A stretch of 64,000 bases of DNA from Streptomyces sp. NBC_00459 (GTDB lineage Bacteria; Actinomycetota; Actinomycetes; Streptomycetales; Streptomycetaceae). The notes beneath the pieces were generated by a model that saw only the letters and a list, made by a program, of their open reading frames with translations, made no database searches and had not been told where the DNA came from. The stretch lies in NCBI RefSeq assembly GCF_036013955.1, contig NZ_CP107903.1:3844001-3908000 (forward strand), read 5' to 3'. A program made the translations under genes and the position numbers. Numbering within the stretch: position 1 is the stretch's first letter; each line of letters opens with the position of its first letter. Below, one piece after another: positions 15,951 to 24,202 of the stretch.

Positions 15951-17600
15951 TCAGCGCACGAAGACGCCCGCCTGGTTCGCCAGGTCGAGGAAGTACTGCG
16001 GCGCCACACCCAGCACGACGGTGACCGCCACCCCCACCCCGATCGCCGTCATGGTCAGCGGCGACGGCACGGCGACGGTCGGTCCGTCGGGCCGGGGCTC
16101 GCTGAAGAACATCAGCACGATGACCCGGATGTAGAAGAACGCGGCGATCGCCGACGAGATCACACCGACCACCACCAGTGCCCCCGCGCCGCCCTCGGCC
16201 GCCGCCTTGAACACGGCGAACTTCCCGGCGAAACCTGAGGTCAGCGGAATGCCGGCGAAGGCCAGCAGGAACACCGCGAAGACAGCGGCCACCAGCGGCG
16301 ACCGGCGCCCCAGCCCCGCCCACTTGGACAGGTGGGTCGCCTCGCCCCCGGCATCCCGCACCAGGGTGACCACGGCGAACGCCCCGATCGTCACGAACGA
16401 GTACGCGCCCAGATAGAACAGGACGGACGAGACCCCGTCCGGTGTCATGGCGATGACACCCGCGAGGATGAATCCGGCGTGCGCGATGGACGAGTACGCC
16501 AGCAGCCGCTTGATGTCGGTCTGGGTGATCGCGACGACCGCGCCGCCCAGCATGGTGACGACCGCGACGCCCATCATGACCGGCCGCCAGTCCCAGCGCA
16601 GGCCCGGCAGCACGACGTAGAGCAGCCGCAGCAGCGCGCCGAACGCCGCCACCTTCGTCGCCGCCGCCATGAAGCCCGTCACCGGGGTGGGCGCGCCCTG
16701 GTACACGTCGGGCGTCCACATGTGGAACGGCACGGCGCCGACCTTGAAGAGCAGACCCATGACGATCATCGCGGCGCCGATGAGCAGCAGCACGTCGTTG
16801 CCCATGGTGTCGGCGAGTGCCGGGTTGACGTTCTTGATGGTGCCGTCGACGACCTGGGCGATCGTCCCGTACGACACCGAGCCCGCGTAGCCGTACAGCA
16901 GGGCGATGCCGAACAGGGTGAACGCGGAGGCGAAGGCGCCGAGCAGGAAGTACTTGACCGCGGCCTCCTGCGACATGAGCCGCTTGCGGCGGGCCAGGGC
17001 GCACAGCAGGTACAGCGGGAGCGAGAAGACTTCCAGGGCCACGAACAGGGTCAGCAGGTCGTTGGCCGAGGGGAAGATCAGCATGCCGCCGACCGCGAAG
17101 AGCAGCAGCGGGAACACCTCGGTGGTGGTGAACCCGGCCTTCACCGCGGCCTGTTCGCTGTCACTGCCCGGCACGGACGCCGCCTGCGCGGCGAACGAGT
17201 CGACACGGTTGCCGTGGGCCTCGGGGTCGAGGCGCCGTTCGGCGAAGGTGAACAGTCCGACCAGGCCCGCGAGCAGGATCGTGCCCTGGAGGAACAGTGC
17301 GGGCCCGTCGACGGCGATCGCGCCCATGGCCGCGATTCCGGCCTTGGTGGTGCCGTATCCGCTCGTCGCGAGCCCCACGACTGCGGCGAACGCGGCGGTG
17401 AGGGCGACGACGGACACGAACAGCTGTACGTAGTAGCGGGATTTGCGGGGCACGAAGGCCTCGACCAGGATCCCGACGATCGCCGCACCGATGACGATGA
17501 GGGTGGGCGACAATTGCCCGTATTCGATCTTCGGCGCGTCGATCTTGGAAATCGGATCGGCCGCCGTTGTCCACAGGCTGTGGACGGCTGCTGCGCTCAC
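15951..17600 (-). CDS. nuoN: NADH-quinone oxidoreductase subunit N
   Basis: A 549-residue antiporter-like membrane subunit of complex I with about 14 transmembrane segments. The family block LALEVFSLPLYLLCALARR holds the conserved charged residue of TM5. SQEAAVKYFLLGAFASAF and the following LLFKVGAVPFHMWTPDVYQGAPTPVTGFMA carry the TM7-8 Lys/His proton path. It is the last gene of nuoA-N; the GTG start at 17600 overlaps the nuoM stop by 4 bp. The length is slightly above the E. coli protein because of an N-terminal extension and a loop rich in charged residues after TM4, common in actinobacteria. Confidence 0.95.
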   Translation of the reverse strand: MSAAAVHSLWTTAADPISKIDAPKIEYGQLSPTLIVIGAAIVGILVEAFVPRKSRYYVQLFVSVVALTAAFAAVVGLATSGYGTTKAGIAAMGAIAVDGPALFLQGTILLAGLVGLFTFAERRLDPEAHGNRVDSFAAQAASVPGSDSEQAAVKAGFTTTEVFPLLLFAVGGMLIFPSANDLLTLFVALEVFSLPLYLLCALARRKRLMSQEAAVKYFLLGAFASAFTLFGIALLYGYAGSVSYGTIAQVVDGTIKNVNPALADTMGNDVLLLIGAAMIVMGLLFKVGAVPFHMWTPDVYQGAPTPVTGFMAAATKVAAFGALLRLLYVVLPGLRWDWRPVMMGVAVVTMLGGAVVAITQTDIKRLLAYSSIAHAGFILAGVIAMTPDGVSSVLFYLGAYSFVTIGAFAVVTLVRDAGGEATHLSKWAGLGRRSPLVAAVFAVFLLAFAGIPLTSGFAGKFAVFKAAAEGGAGALVVVGVISSAIAAFFYIRVIVLMFFSEPRPDGPTVAVPSPLTMTAIGVGVAVTVVLGVAPQYFLDLANQAGVFVR

Positions 17601-19168
17601 TTGGCCGCCTCCACCTCGGGCTGGGGGTCCTTCTTCTGGACGTCGGACATGGTCTGCTTGACCGCCGGGTTGACGATGTCCGTCAAGGGCTTCGGATAGA
17701 CGCCCAGGAAGATCAGCAGCACGATCAGGGGTGTCACCACCACGAGTTCACGCAGCCTGAGGTCCGGCATCTCGGCGACCTCCGCCTTCACCGGGCCCGT
17801 CATCGTCCTCTGGTAGAGGACGAGGGTGTAGAGCGCCGCGAGGACGATGCCGAAGGTGGCGATGATGCCGACCACCGGGTAGCGCGCGAACGTGCCCACC
17901 AGGACCAGGAACTCGCTCACGAAGGGCGCGAGACCAGGGAGCGACAGCGTCGCGAGCCCACCGATCAGGAACGTGCCGGCGAGCACCGGGGCGACCTTCT
18001 GGACGCCTCCGTAGTCGGCGATGAGCCGCGAGCCGCGCCGCGAGATCAGGAAGCCGGCCACCAGCATCAGCGCGGCCGTCGAGATCCCGTGGTTGACCAT
18101 GTACAGCGTCGCGCCCGACTGGCCCTGGCTGGTCATCGCGAAGATGCCCAGGATGATGAACCCGAAGTGCGAGATCGACGCGTACGCGACCAGCCGCTTG
18201 ATGTCGCGTTGCCCGACCGCGAGCAGCGCCCCGTAGATGATGCTGATCAGCGCCAGTACGAGGATGACGGGCGTCGCCCACTTCGACGCCTCCGGGAACA
18301 GCTGGAGGCAGAAGCGGAGCATCGCGAAGGTGCCCACCTTGTCGACGACCGCCGTGATCAGTACGGCGACCGGAGTGGTGGCCTCCCCCATGGCGTTGGG
18401 CAGCCAGGTGTGCAGCGGCCACAGGGGCGCCTTCACCGCGAAGGCGAAGAAGAAGCCCAGGAACAGCCAGCGTTCGGTGTTCGTCGCCATGTCCAGCGAG
18501 CCGTTGGCCCGCGCGGCGGCGATCTCCGTGAGCGAGAAGTTCCCGGCGACCACGTAGAGGCCGATCACGGCCGCCAGCATGATCAGGCCGCCGACGAGGT
18601 TGTAGAGGAGGAACTTCACCGCCGCGTACGAGCGTTGGGTGGACGCCGTTTCCTCGCCGTGCTCGTGGGCCCGGTCGCCGAAGCCGCCGATGAGGAAGTA
18701 CATCGGGATGAGCATGGCTTCGAAGAAGATGTAGAAGAGGAAGACGTCGGTGGCCTCGAAGGAGATGATCACCATCGCCTCGACGGCCAGGATCAGCGCG
18801 AAGAAGCCCTGGGTGGGCCGCCAGCGCGTGTTTCCTGTCTCCTGGGGGTCGGCGTCGTGCCAGCCGGCCAGGATCACGAACGGGATCAGCAGCGCGGTCA
18901 GCGCGATGAGCGCCACGGCGATGCCGTCCACGCCCAGCTCGTACCGCACCCCGAAGTCCTTGATCCAGGCGCGGGATTCGGTGAGCTGGTAGCGGTCGCC
19001 GCCCGGGTCGAAGCGCACCAGGACGACCGCCGCGAGCACCAGCGTGGCGAGCGAGACGATCAGCGCCAGCCACTTGGCGGCGGTGCGCCGGGCAGCCGGT
19101 ACGGCCGCCGTGGCGATCGCCCCGAGGGCCGGGAGCGCCGCCGTCGCTGTCAGGAGGGGAAAGGACAT
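17597..19168 (-). CDS. nuoM: NADH-quinone oxidoreductase subunit M
   Basis: A 523-residue antiporter-like proton-pumping subunit of complex I. FLFYIFFEAMLIPMYFLIGG contains the conserved TM5 Glu. APLWPLHTWLPNAMGEATTPVAV is the TM7-8 Lys/His region with the discontinuous helix. LLAVGQRDIKRLVAYASISHFGF is the second broken-helix signature. About 14 transmembrane segments. The ATG at 19168 begins five bases after the nuoL stop; a much longer open frame upstream is an antisense-frame artefact within nuoL. The short spacing indicates coupled translation. Confidence 0.95.
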   Translation of the reverse strand: MSFPLLTATAALPALGAIATAAVPAARRTAAKWLALIVSLATLVLAAVVLVRFDPGGDRYQLTESRAWIKDFGVRYELGVDGIAVALIALTALLIPFVILAGWHDADPQETGNTRWRPTQGFFALILAVEAMVIISFEATDVFLFYIFFEAMLIPMYFLIGGFGDRAHEHGEETASTQRSYAAVKFLLYNLVGGLIMLAAVIGLYVVAGNFSLTEIAAARANGSLDMATNTERWLFLGFFFAFAVKAPLWPLHTWLPNAMGEATTPVAVLITAVVDKVGTFAMLRFCLQLFPEASKWATPVILVLALISIIYGALLAVGQRDIKRLVAYASISHFGFIILGIFAMTSQGQSGATLYMVNHGISTAALMLVAGFLISRRGSRLIADYGGVQKVAPVLAGTFLIGGLATLSLPGLAPFVSEFLVLVGTFARYPVVGIIATFGIVLAALYTLVLYQRTMTGPVKAEVAEMPDLRLRELVVVTPLIVLLIFLGVYPKPLTDIVNPAVKQTMSDVQKKDPQPEVEAAK

Positions 19169-19173
19169 CGGTA

Positions 19174-21069
19174 TCAGACCGCCCTCATCAGCAGGGTCGC
19201 GGCGATGAGGATCGCCGCACCGCCGAACATCGAGACCGCGTACGAGCGCGCGTAGCCGTTCTGCAGCTTGCGGAGCCGTCCGGAGAGGCCGCCCATGGAG
19301 GCCGCCGTCCCGTTGACGACCCCGTCGACCAGCGTGTGGTCGACGTACACCAGGGAGCGCGTGAGGTGCTCTCCGCCGCGTACGAGGACGACGTGGTTGA
19401 AGTCGTCCTGGAGGAGGTCGCGCCGGGCGGCCCGGGTGAGCAGCGACCCGCGCGGGGCGACCACCGGGACCGGACGTCGGCCGTACTGGGCGTACGCGGT
19501 GCCGACGCCGATGACGAGCACGACCATGGTGGACAGCGTGACCGTGAGGGCGCTGATCGGCGGGTGGCCGTGCGCGTGCTCGGTGACGGGCTCCAGCCAG
19601 TGCAGGAAGCGGTCGCCGATGCCGAAGATCCCGCCCGCGAAGACCGAACCGAAGGCGAGGACGATCATGGGGATCGTCATGGACTTCGGGGACTCGTGCG
19701 GGTGCGGCTCGTTGCCGTTCTCGTCGGGCTGCCAGCGCTTCTCGCCGAAGAACGTCATCAGCATCACGCGCGTCATGTAGTACGCGGTGATGGCCGCGCC
19801 GAGCAGAGCCACGCTGCCGAGGATCCAGCCCTCGGTGCCGCCCTTGGCGAACGCCGCCTCGATGATCTTGTCCTTGGAGAAGAAGCCGGACAGACCCGGG
19901 AAGCCGATGATGGCGAGGTAGCCGAGGCCGAAGGTCACGAAGGTGACGGGCATGTGCTTGCGGAGGCCGCCGTACTTGCGCATGTCGACCTCGTCGTTCA
20001 TGCCGTGCATGACCGAACCGGCTCCGAGGAACAGCCCGGCCTTGAAGAAGCCGTGGGTCACCAGGTGCATGATCGCGAAGACGTAGCCGATGGGGCCGAG
20101 GCCGGACGCGAGGATCATGTAGCCGATCTGCGACATGGTCGAGCCGGCCAGCGCCTTCTTGATGTCGTCCTTCGCGCAACCGACGATCGCACCGAAGAGG
20201 AGCGTGACGGCGCCGACCACGGTGACCACCAACTGGGCGTCGGGCGCCGCGTTGAAGATCTCCCCGGAACGGACGATCAGATAGACGCCCGCGGTCACCA
20301 TCGTCGCCGCGTGGATGAGGGCCGAGACCGGGGTCGGGCCCTCCATCGCGTCCCCGAGCCAGGACTGCAGCGGCACCTGCGCGGACTTGCCGCAGGCCGC
20401 GAGCAGCAGCATCAGGGCGATCGCGGTGAGCTTGCCCTCACCCGTCTCACCGGTGGCTTCGAGGACCGGCCCGAAGGCGAAGGTCCCGAAGGTGGTGAAC
20501 ATCAGCATGATGGCGATCGACAGGCCCATGTCGCCGACGCGGTTGACCAGGAAGGCCTTCTTCGCGGCGGTCGCGGCACTGGGCTTGTGCTGCCAGAAGC
20601 CGATCAGGAGGTACGAGGCGAGGCCGACGCCCTCCCAGCCGACGTACAGCAGAAGGTAGTTGTCGGCGAGGACGAGCAGCAGCATCGCCGCGAGGAACAG
20701 GTTGAGATAGCCGAAGAAGCGGCGGCGCCGCTCGTCGTGCTCCATGTACCCGATCGAGTACACGTGGATCAGCGAGCCGACGCCGGTGATCAGCAGGACG
20801 AACGTCATCGACAGCTGGTCGAGCTGGAAGGCGACGTCGGCCTGGAAGCCCTCGACGGGGATCCAGCTGAACAGGTGCTGCATCAGGGCTCGGTGCTCGG
20901 CGTCCTTGCCCAGCATGTCGGCGAAGAGGACCACGCCGATCACGAAGGAGGAGGCGGCGAGGGCCGTGCCGATCCAGTGGCCGACGGCGTCCAGCCGCCG
21001 GCCGCCGCACAGAAGTACGGCCGCTCCGAGCAGAGGCGCCGCCACCAGCAGCGCAATCAGATTCTCCAC
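19174..21069 (-). CDS. nuoL: NADH-quinone oxidoreductase subunit L
   Basis: A 631-residue antiporter-like subunit of complex I with about 16 transmembrane segments, including the C-terminal lateral amphipathic helix. LLYVGWEGVGLASYLLIGFW has the TM5 Glu. SAQVPLQSWLGDAMEGPTPVSALIHAATMV gives the Lys/His proton channel of TM7-8. GCAKDDIKKALAGSTMSQIGYM is the second signature. The segment near residues 430-450 (KRWQPDENGNEPHPHESPKSM) is a charged loop before TM14, usual in actinobacteria. GTG start at 21069, 14 bp after nuoK. Confidence 0.95.
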   Translation of the reverse strand: MENLIALLVAAPLLGAAVLLCGGRRLDAVGHWIGTALAASSFVIGVVLFADMLGKDAEHRALMQHLFSWIPVEGFQADVAFQLDQLSMTFVLLITGVGSLIHVYSIGYMEHDERRRRFFGYLNLFLAAMLLLVLADNYLLLYVGWEGVGLASYLLIGFWQHKPSAATAAKKAFLVNRVGDMGLSIAIMLMFTTFGTFAFGPVLEATGETGEGKLTAIALMLLLAACGKSAQVPLQSWLGDAMEGPTPVSALIHAATMVTAGVYLIVRSGEIFNAAPDAQLVVTVVGAVTLLFGAIVGCAKDDIKKALAGSTMSQIGYMILASGLGPIGYVFAIMHLVTHGFFKAGLFLGAGSVMHGMNDEVDMRKYGGLRKHMPVTFVTFGLGYLAIIGFPGLSGFFSKDKIIEAAFAKGGTEGWILGSVALLGAAITAYYMTRVMLMTFFGEKRWQPDENGNEPHPHESPKSMTIPMIVLAFGSVFAGGIFGIGDRFLHWLEPVTEHAHGHPPISALTVTLSTMVVLVIGVGTAYAQYGRRPVPVVAPRGSLLTRAARRDLLQDDFNHVVLVRGGEHLTRSLVYVDHTLVDGVVNGTAASMGGLSGRLRKLQNGYARSYAVSMFGGAAILIAATLLMRAV

Positions 21070-21083
21070 GATTCAGCGACCCC

Positions 21084-21383
21084 TTACAGCTTCATCAGGC
21101 TGGCGTCGTCGACCGAGGCCGAGTGGCGGGAACGGAACAGCGACACGATGATCGCGAGCCCGACGACGACCTCCGCGGCGGCGACGACCATCGTGAAGAA
21201 GGCGATGACCTGGCCGTCGAGATTGCCGTGCAGCCGGGAGAAGGTGACGAACGCGAGGTTGCAGGCGTTGAGCATCAGCTCGACGCACATGAAGACGACG
21301 ATCGCGTTGCGCCTGATCAGGACACCGGTGGCGCCGATCGTGAACAACAGGGCGGCGAGATACAGGTAGTTGACCGGGTTCAC
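21084..21383 (-). CDS. nuoK: NADH-quinone oxidoreductase subunit K
   Basis: A 99-residue membrane subunit of complex I with three transmembrane helices, the same size as E. coli NuoK. FMCVELMLNACNLAFV carries the essential TM2 Glu, and the conserved Glu of TM3 lies in AAAEVVVGLAI. It takes part in the central proton pathway at the interface with NuoH/J/A. GTG start at 21383, overlapping the nuoJ stop by 4 bp. Confidence 0.95.
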   Translation of the reverse strand: MNPVNYLYLAALLFTIGATGVLIRRNAIVVFMCVELMLNACNLAFVTFSRLHGNLDGQVIAFFTMVVAAAEVVVGLAIIVSLFRSRHSASVDDASLMKL

Positions 21384-22237
21384 TTCGACGCCTCCCCGCT
21401 GTCCGAGCGACCGTTCGAGCCGATGTTGGTGCGCTCCAGACGGTCCTCGGCGCGCTGTTCCAGGGCCTTGAGGTCGTTGATGGACTCGGCCGACACATCC
21501 CGGATCTGGCCGCGCTGACGCAGCGTCTGCATGACCGACAACTCGGCCGGAGTGCCGTCGGGCAGCAGGCCCGCGACGTCCACCGCGTTGTGCCGGGCGT
21601 ACACACCGGGGGCGGGCAGCGGCGGCAGGTGCTTGCCGTCCCGCACACGCTCTTCGGCCATCTCACGCTGGGTCTTGGCGCGCTCGGTGCGCTCGCGGTG
21701 CGTGAGCACCATGGCGCCGACGGCCGCCGTGATCAGCAGGGCACCGGTGATCTCGAAGGCGAACACGTACGTCGTGAAGATCCGGTCGGCCAGGCCCTCC
21801 ACGTTGCCGTTCGCGTTGGCCTGGCCGAGGCCTGCGAACTCCTTGAGCGAGGCGTTCCCGATGCCCGCGACCAGGAGGACGCCGAAGCCGAGCCCGCACA
21901 GCAGGGCCAGCCAGCGCTGGCCCTTGATGGTCTCCTTGAGGGAGTCCGCGGCGGTGACACCGACGAGCATGACCACGAAGAGGAACAGCATCATGATCGC
22001 GCCGGTGTAGACGACGATCTGGACGACGCCCAGGAAGTAGGCGCCGTTGGCCAGGTAGAACACCGCCAGGATGATCATGGTTCCGGCGAGACAGAGCGCG
22101 CTGTGCACGGCCCGCCTCATGAAGACGGTGCACAGGGCTCCGGCCACGGCGACCGTGCCGAGCACCCAGAACTGGAACGCCTCACCCGTGGAGGTGCCGG
22201 CGGAGAGAGTGGCTGCGGCGGCGAGCTGCGCGCTCAT
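21380..22237 (-). CDS. nuoJ: NADH-quinone oxidoreductase subunit J
   Basis: A 285-residue membrane subunit of complex I. Five transmembrane helices in the first 190 residues, including LANGAYFLGVVQIVVYTGAIMMLFLFVVML, which holds the pi-bulge region of TM3. A hydrophilic C-terminal tail of about 90 residues follows; the E. coli protein (184 residues) lacks it, while actinobacterial NuoJ proteins usually have it. The ATG at 22237 overlaps the nuoI stop by 4 bp. The tail's role is unknown. Confidence 0.94.
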   Translation of the reverse strand: MSAQLAAAATLSAGTSTGEAFQFWVLGTVAVAGALCTVFMRRAVHSALCLAGTMIILAVFYLANGAYFLGVVQIVVYTGAIMMLFLFVVMLVGVTAADSLKETIKGQRWLALLCGLGFGVLLVAGIGNASLKEFAGLGQANANGNVEGLADRIFTTYVFAFEITGALLITAAVGAMVLTHRERTERAKTQREMAEERVRDGKHLPPLPAPGVYARHNAVDVAGLLPDGTPAELSVMQTLRQRGQIRDVSAESINDLKALEQRAEDRLERTNIGSNGRSDSGEASK

Positions 22238-22845
22238 GCCCCCACCCCCTCTTCCTCTGGCTTCTCGCCCTTGGAGACGGCTACCTGGCGCACCGTGCCC
22301 GGTGCGGCCTCGGTGACCAGCCCTTGGTAGTAGTCCTGTTCGTCGGTGCCAGGGAAGATCGAGTGGGGCGATTCGACCATGCCCTCGTCGAGTCCGGCGA
22401 GCAGTTGTTCCTTGGTGTAGATGAGGTTGGCGCGGCTGCTGTCGGCCAGCTCGAACTCGTTCGTCATCGTCAACGCGCGCGTGGGGCACGCCTCGATGCA
22501 CAGCCCGCACAGGATGCAGCGGGCGTAGTTGATCTGGTAGACCGCGCCGTACCGCTCGCCCGGCGAGTAGCGCTCCTCGTCGGTGTTGTCGGCGCCCTCC
22601 ACATAGATGGCGTCGGCGGGGCAGGCCCAGGCGCACAGTTCGCAGCCGACGCACTTCTCCAGGCCGTCCGGATGGCGGTTGAGCTGGTGCCGTCCGTGGA
22701 ACCGGGGAGCGGTGGTCTTCTCCTGCTCGGGGTACTGCTCGGTCAGCCGCTTCTTGAACATGGCCTTGAAGGTCACGCCGAAGCCGGCCACGGGGTTCTG
22801 GAAGCCGGGCTTCGTCTGCCCGGTCTCCTTTGGCTCCTCAGCCAT
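22234..22845 (-). CDS. nuoI: NADH-quinone oxidoreductase subunit I
   Basis: A 203-residue peripheral-arm subunit of complex I carrying two [4Fe-4S] clusters (N6a, N6b). The ligand motifs are CVGCELCAWACP and CILCGLCIEACP, about 40 residues apart. It passes electrons from NuoG towards NuoB. The ATG at 22845 is preceded by GAAAGGAGG at ideal spacing, so it is preferred over a longer frame starting 60 bp upstream inside nuoH. It overlaps the nuoH end by 8 bp. Confidence 0.95.
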   Translation of the reverse strand: MAEEPKETGQTKPGFQNPVAGFGVTFKAMFKKRLTEQYPEQEKTTAPRFHGRHQLNRHPDGLEKCVGCELCAWACPADAIYVEGADNTDEERYSPGERYGAVYQINYARCILCGLCIEACPTRALTMTNEFELADSSRANLIYTKEQLLAGLDEGMVESPHSIFPGTDEQDYYQGLVTEAAPGTVRQVAVSKGEKPEEEGVGA

Positions 22846-24202
22846 CGGACGCCTCCTTTCCATCCAGGGATCCGTCACTGCCAGTATCCGGTCCACCACT
22901 GACAATCAACTCGCGCTCACGGCGCGGACGCCTGCGCGGCACCGCCGGCGCCTCCTGTCCCGGCAGTGGCGGCACGGGGAATCCGCCCGCCATCGGGTCG
23001 AAGGCGACGGGCTCGGCGGCAGCCGCCTCCTGCGCCCTGCCCCGGTCGCGGAAGATGTCGACCACGAAGGAGAGCAGCAGCAGGGCAAGGACACCGCCGC
23101 CGACGTAGAGGGCGATGTCGGCGAAGTCGTAGTTCTCGTTGCGCAGGGTCTTTACGGTCGCGACGAGCATCAGCCAGACCAGCGAGACCGGGATGAGGAC
23201 CTTCCAGCCGAGCTTCATCAACTGGTCGTAGCGCACGCGCGGGAGGGTGCCGCGCAGCCAGATGAAGAAGAACAGCAGCAGCTGCACCTTGATGACGAAC
23301 CAGAGCATCGGCCACCAGCCGTGGTTGGCGCCCTCCCAGAAGGTGCTGACGGGGTAGGGAGCCCGCCAGCCGCCCAGGAAGAGCGTCACCGACACGGCCG
23401 AGACGGTCACCATGTTGACGTACTCGGCGAGCATGAACAGCGCGAACTTGATCGACGAGTACTCGGTGTTGAAGCCGCCGACCAGGTCGCCCTCGGACTC
23501 CGGCATGTCGAAGGGGGCGCGGTTGGTCTCGCCGATCATCGTCACGATGTAGATGAGGAAGGAGACCGGCAGCAGGACGATGTACCAACGGTCGTGCTGC
23601 TGTTCGACGATGGTCGAGGTCGACATCGAACCGGAGTAGAGGAACACCGAGGCGAAGGCGGCGCCCATGGCGATCTCGTACGAGATCATCTGCGCGCAGG
23701 ACCGCAGACCGCCCAGCAGGGGGTAGGTGGATCCGGAACTCCAGCCCGCGAGCACGATGCCGTAGATGCCGACCGAGGCGACCGCGAGGATGTAGAGCAT
23801 CGCGATCGGCAGGTCGGTGAGCTGCATCGTCGTACGGGTGCCGAAGATCGAGACCTCGTTGCCGGCCGGTCCGAAGGGGATGACCGCGATCGCCATGAAG
23901 GCCGGGATGGCCGCGATGACCGGCGCGAGGATGTAGACCACCTTGTCCGCGCGCTTGACGATCAGGTCTTCCTTGAGCATCAGTTTCACGCCGTCGGCGA
24001 GCGACTGGAGCATGCCCCAGGGGCCGTGGCGGTTGGGGCCGATGCGCAGCTGCATCCAGGCGACGACCTTGCGTTCCCACACGATGGAGAACAGCACGGT
24101 GATCATCAGGAAGGCGAAGCAGAAGACCGCCTTGACGACGACCAGCCACCAGGGGTCGGTGCCGAACATGGAGAGGTCTTCAGCGGCGAGGTACGGGCTC
24201 AT
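22838..24202 (-). CDS. nuoH: NADH-quinone oxidoreductase subunit H
   Basis: A 454-residue, eight-helix membrane subunit of complex I that forms much of the quinone-binding chamber. Signatures are WERKVVAWMQLRIGPNRHGPWG near the N-terminus and a long GETNRAPFDMPESEGDLVGGFNTEYS loop with the acidic residues of the E-channel. FIWLRGTLPRVRYDQLM is the third. The C-terminus has about 100 extra residues, mostly charged, compared with E. coli; this is typical of Streptomyces. It overlaps nuoG by 4 bp. Confidence 0.95.
   Translation of the reverse strand: MSPYLAAEDLSMFGTDPWWLVVVKAVFCFAFLMITVLFSIVWERKVVAWMQLRIGPNRHGPWGMLQSLADGVKLMLKEDLIVKRADKVVYILAPVIAAIPAFMAIAVIPFGPAGNEVSIFGTRTTMQLTDLPIAMLYILAVASVGIYGIVLAGWSSGSTYPLLGGLRSCAQMISYEIAMGAAFASVFLYSGSMSTSTIVEQQHDRWYIVLLPVSFLIYIVTMIGETNRAPFDMPESEGDLVGGFNTEYSSIKFALFMLAEYVNMVTVSAVSVTLFLGGWRAPYPVSTFWEGANHGWWPMLWFVIKVQLLLFFFIWLRGTLPRVRYDQLMKLGWKVLIPVSLVWLMLVATVKTLRNENYDFADIALYVGGGVLALLLLSFVVDIFRDRGRAQEAAAAEPVAFDPMAGGFPVPPLPGQEAPAVPRRRPRRERELIVSGGPDTGSDGSLDGKEASDG

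Noticed and set aside
17597..20179. Single very long frame through nuoM and upstream
   Set aside because: The first third is a shadow frame inside nuoL with no family match; nuoM starts at 19168. The same applies to long frames over nuoJ, nuoF, nuoE and nuoC.
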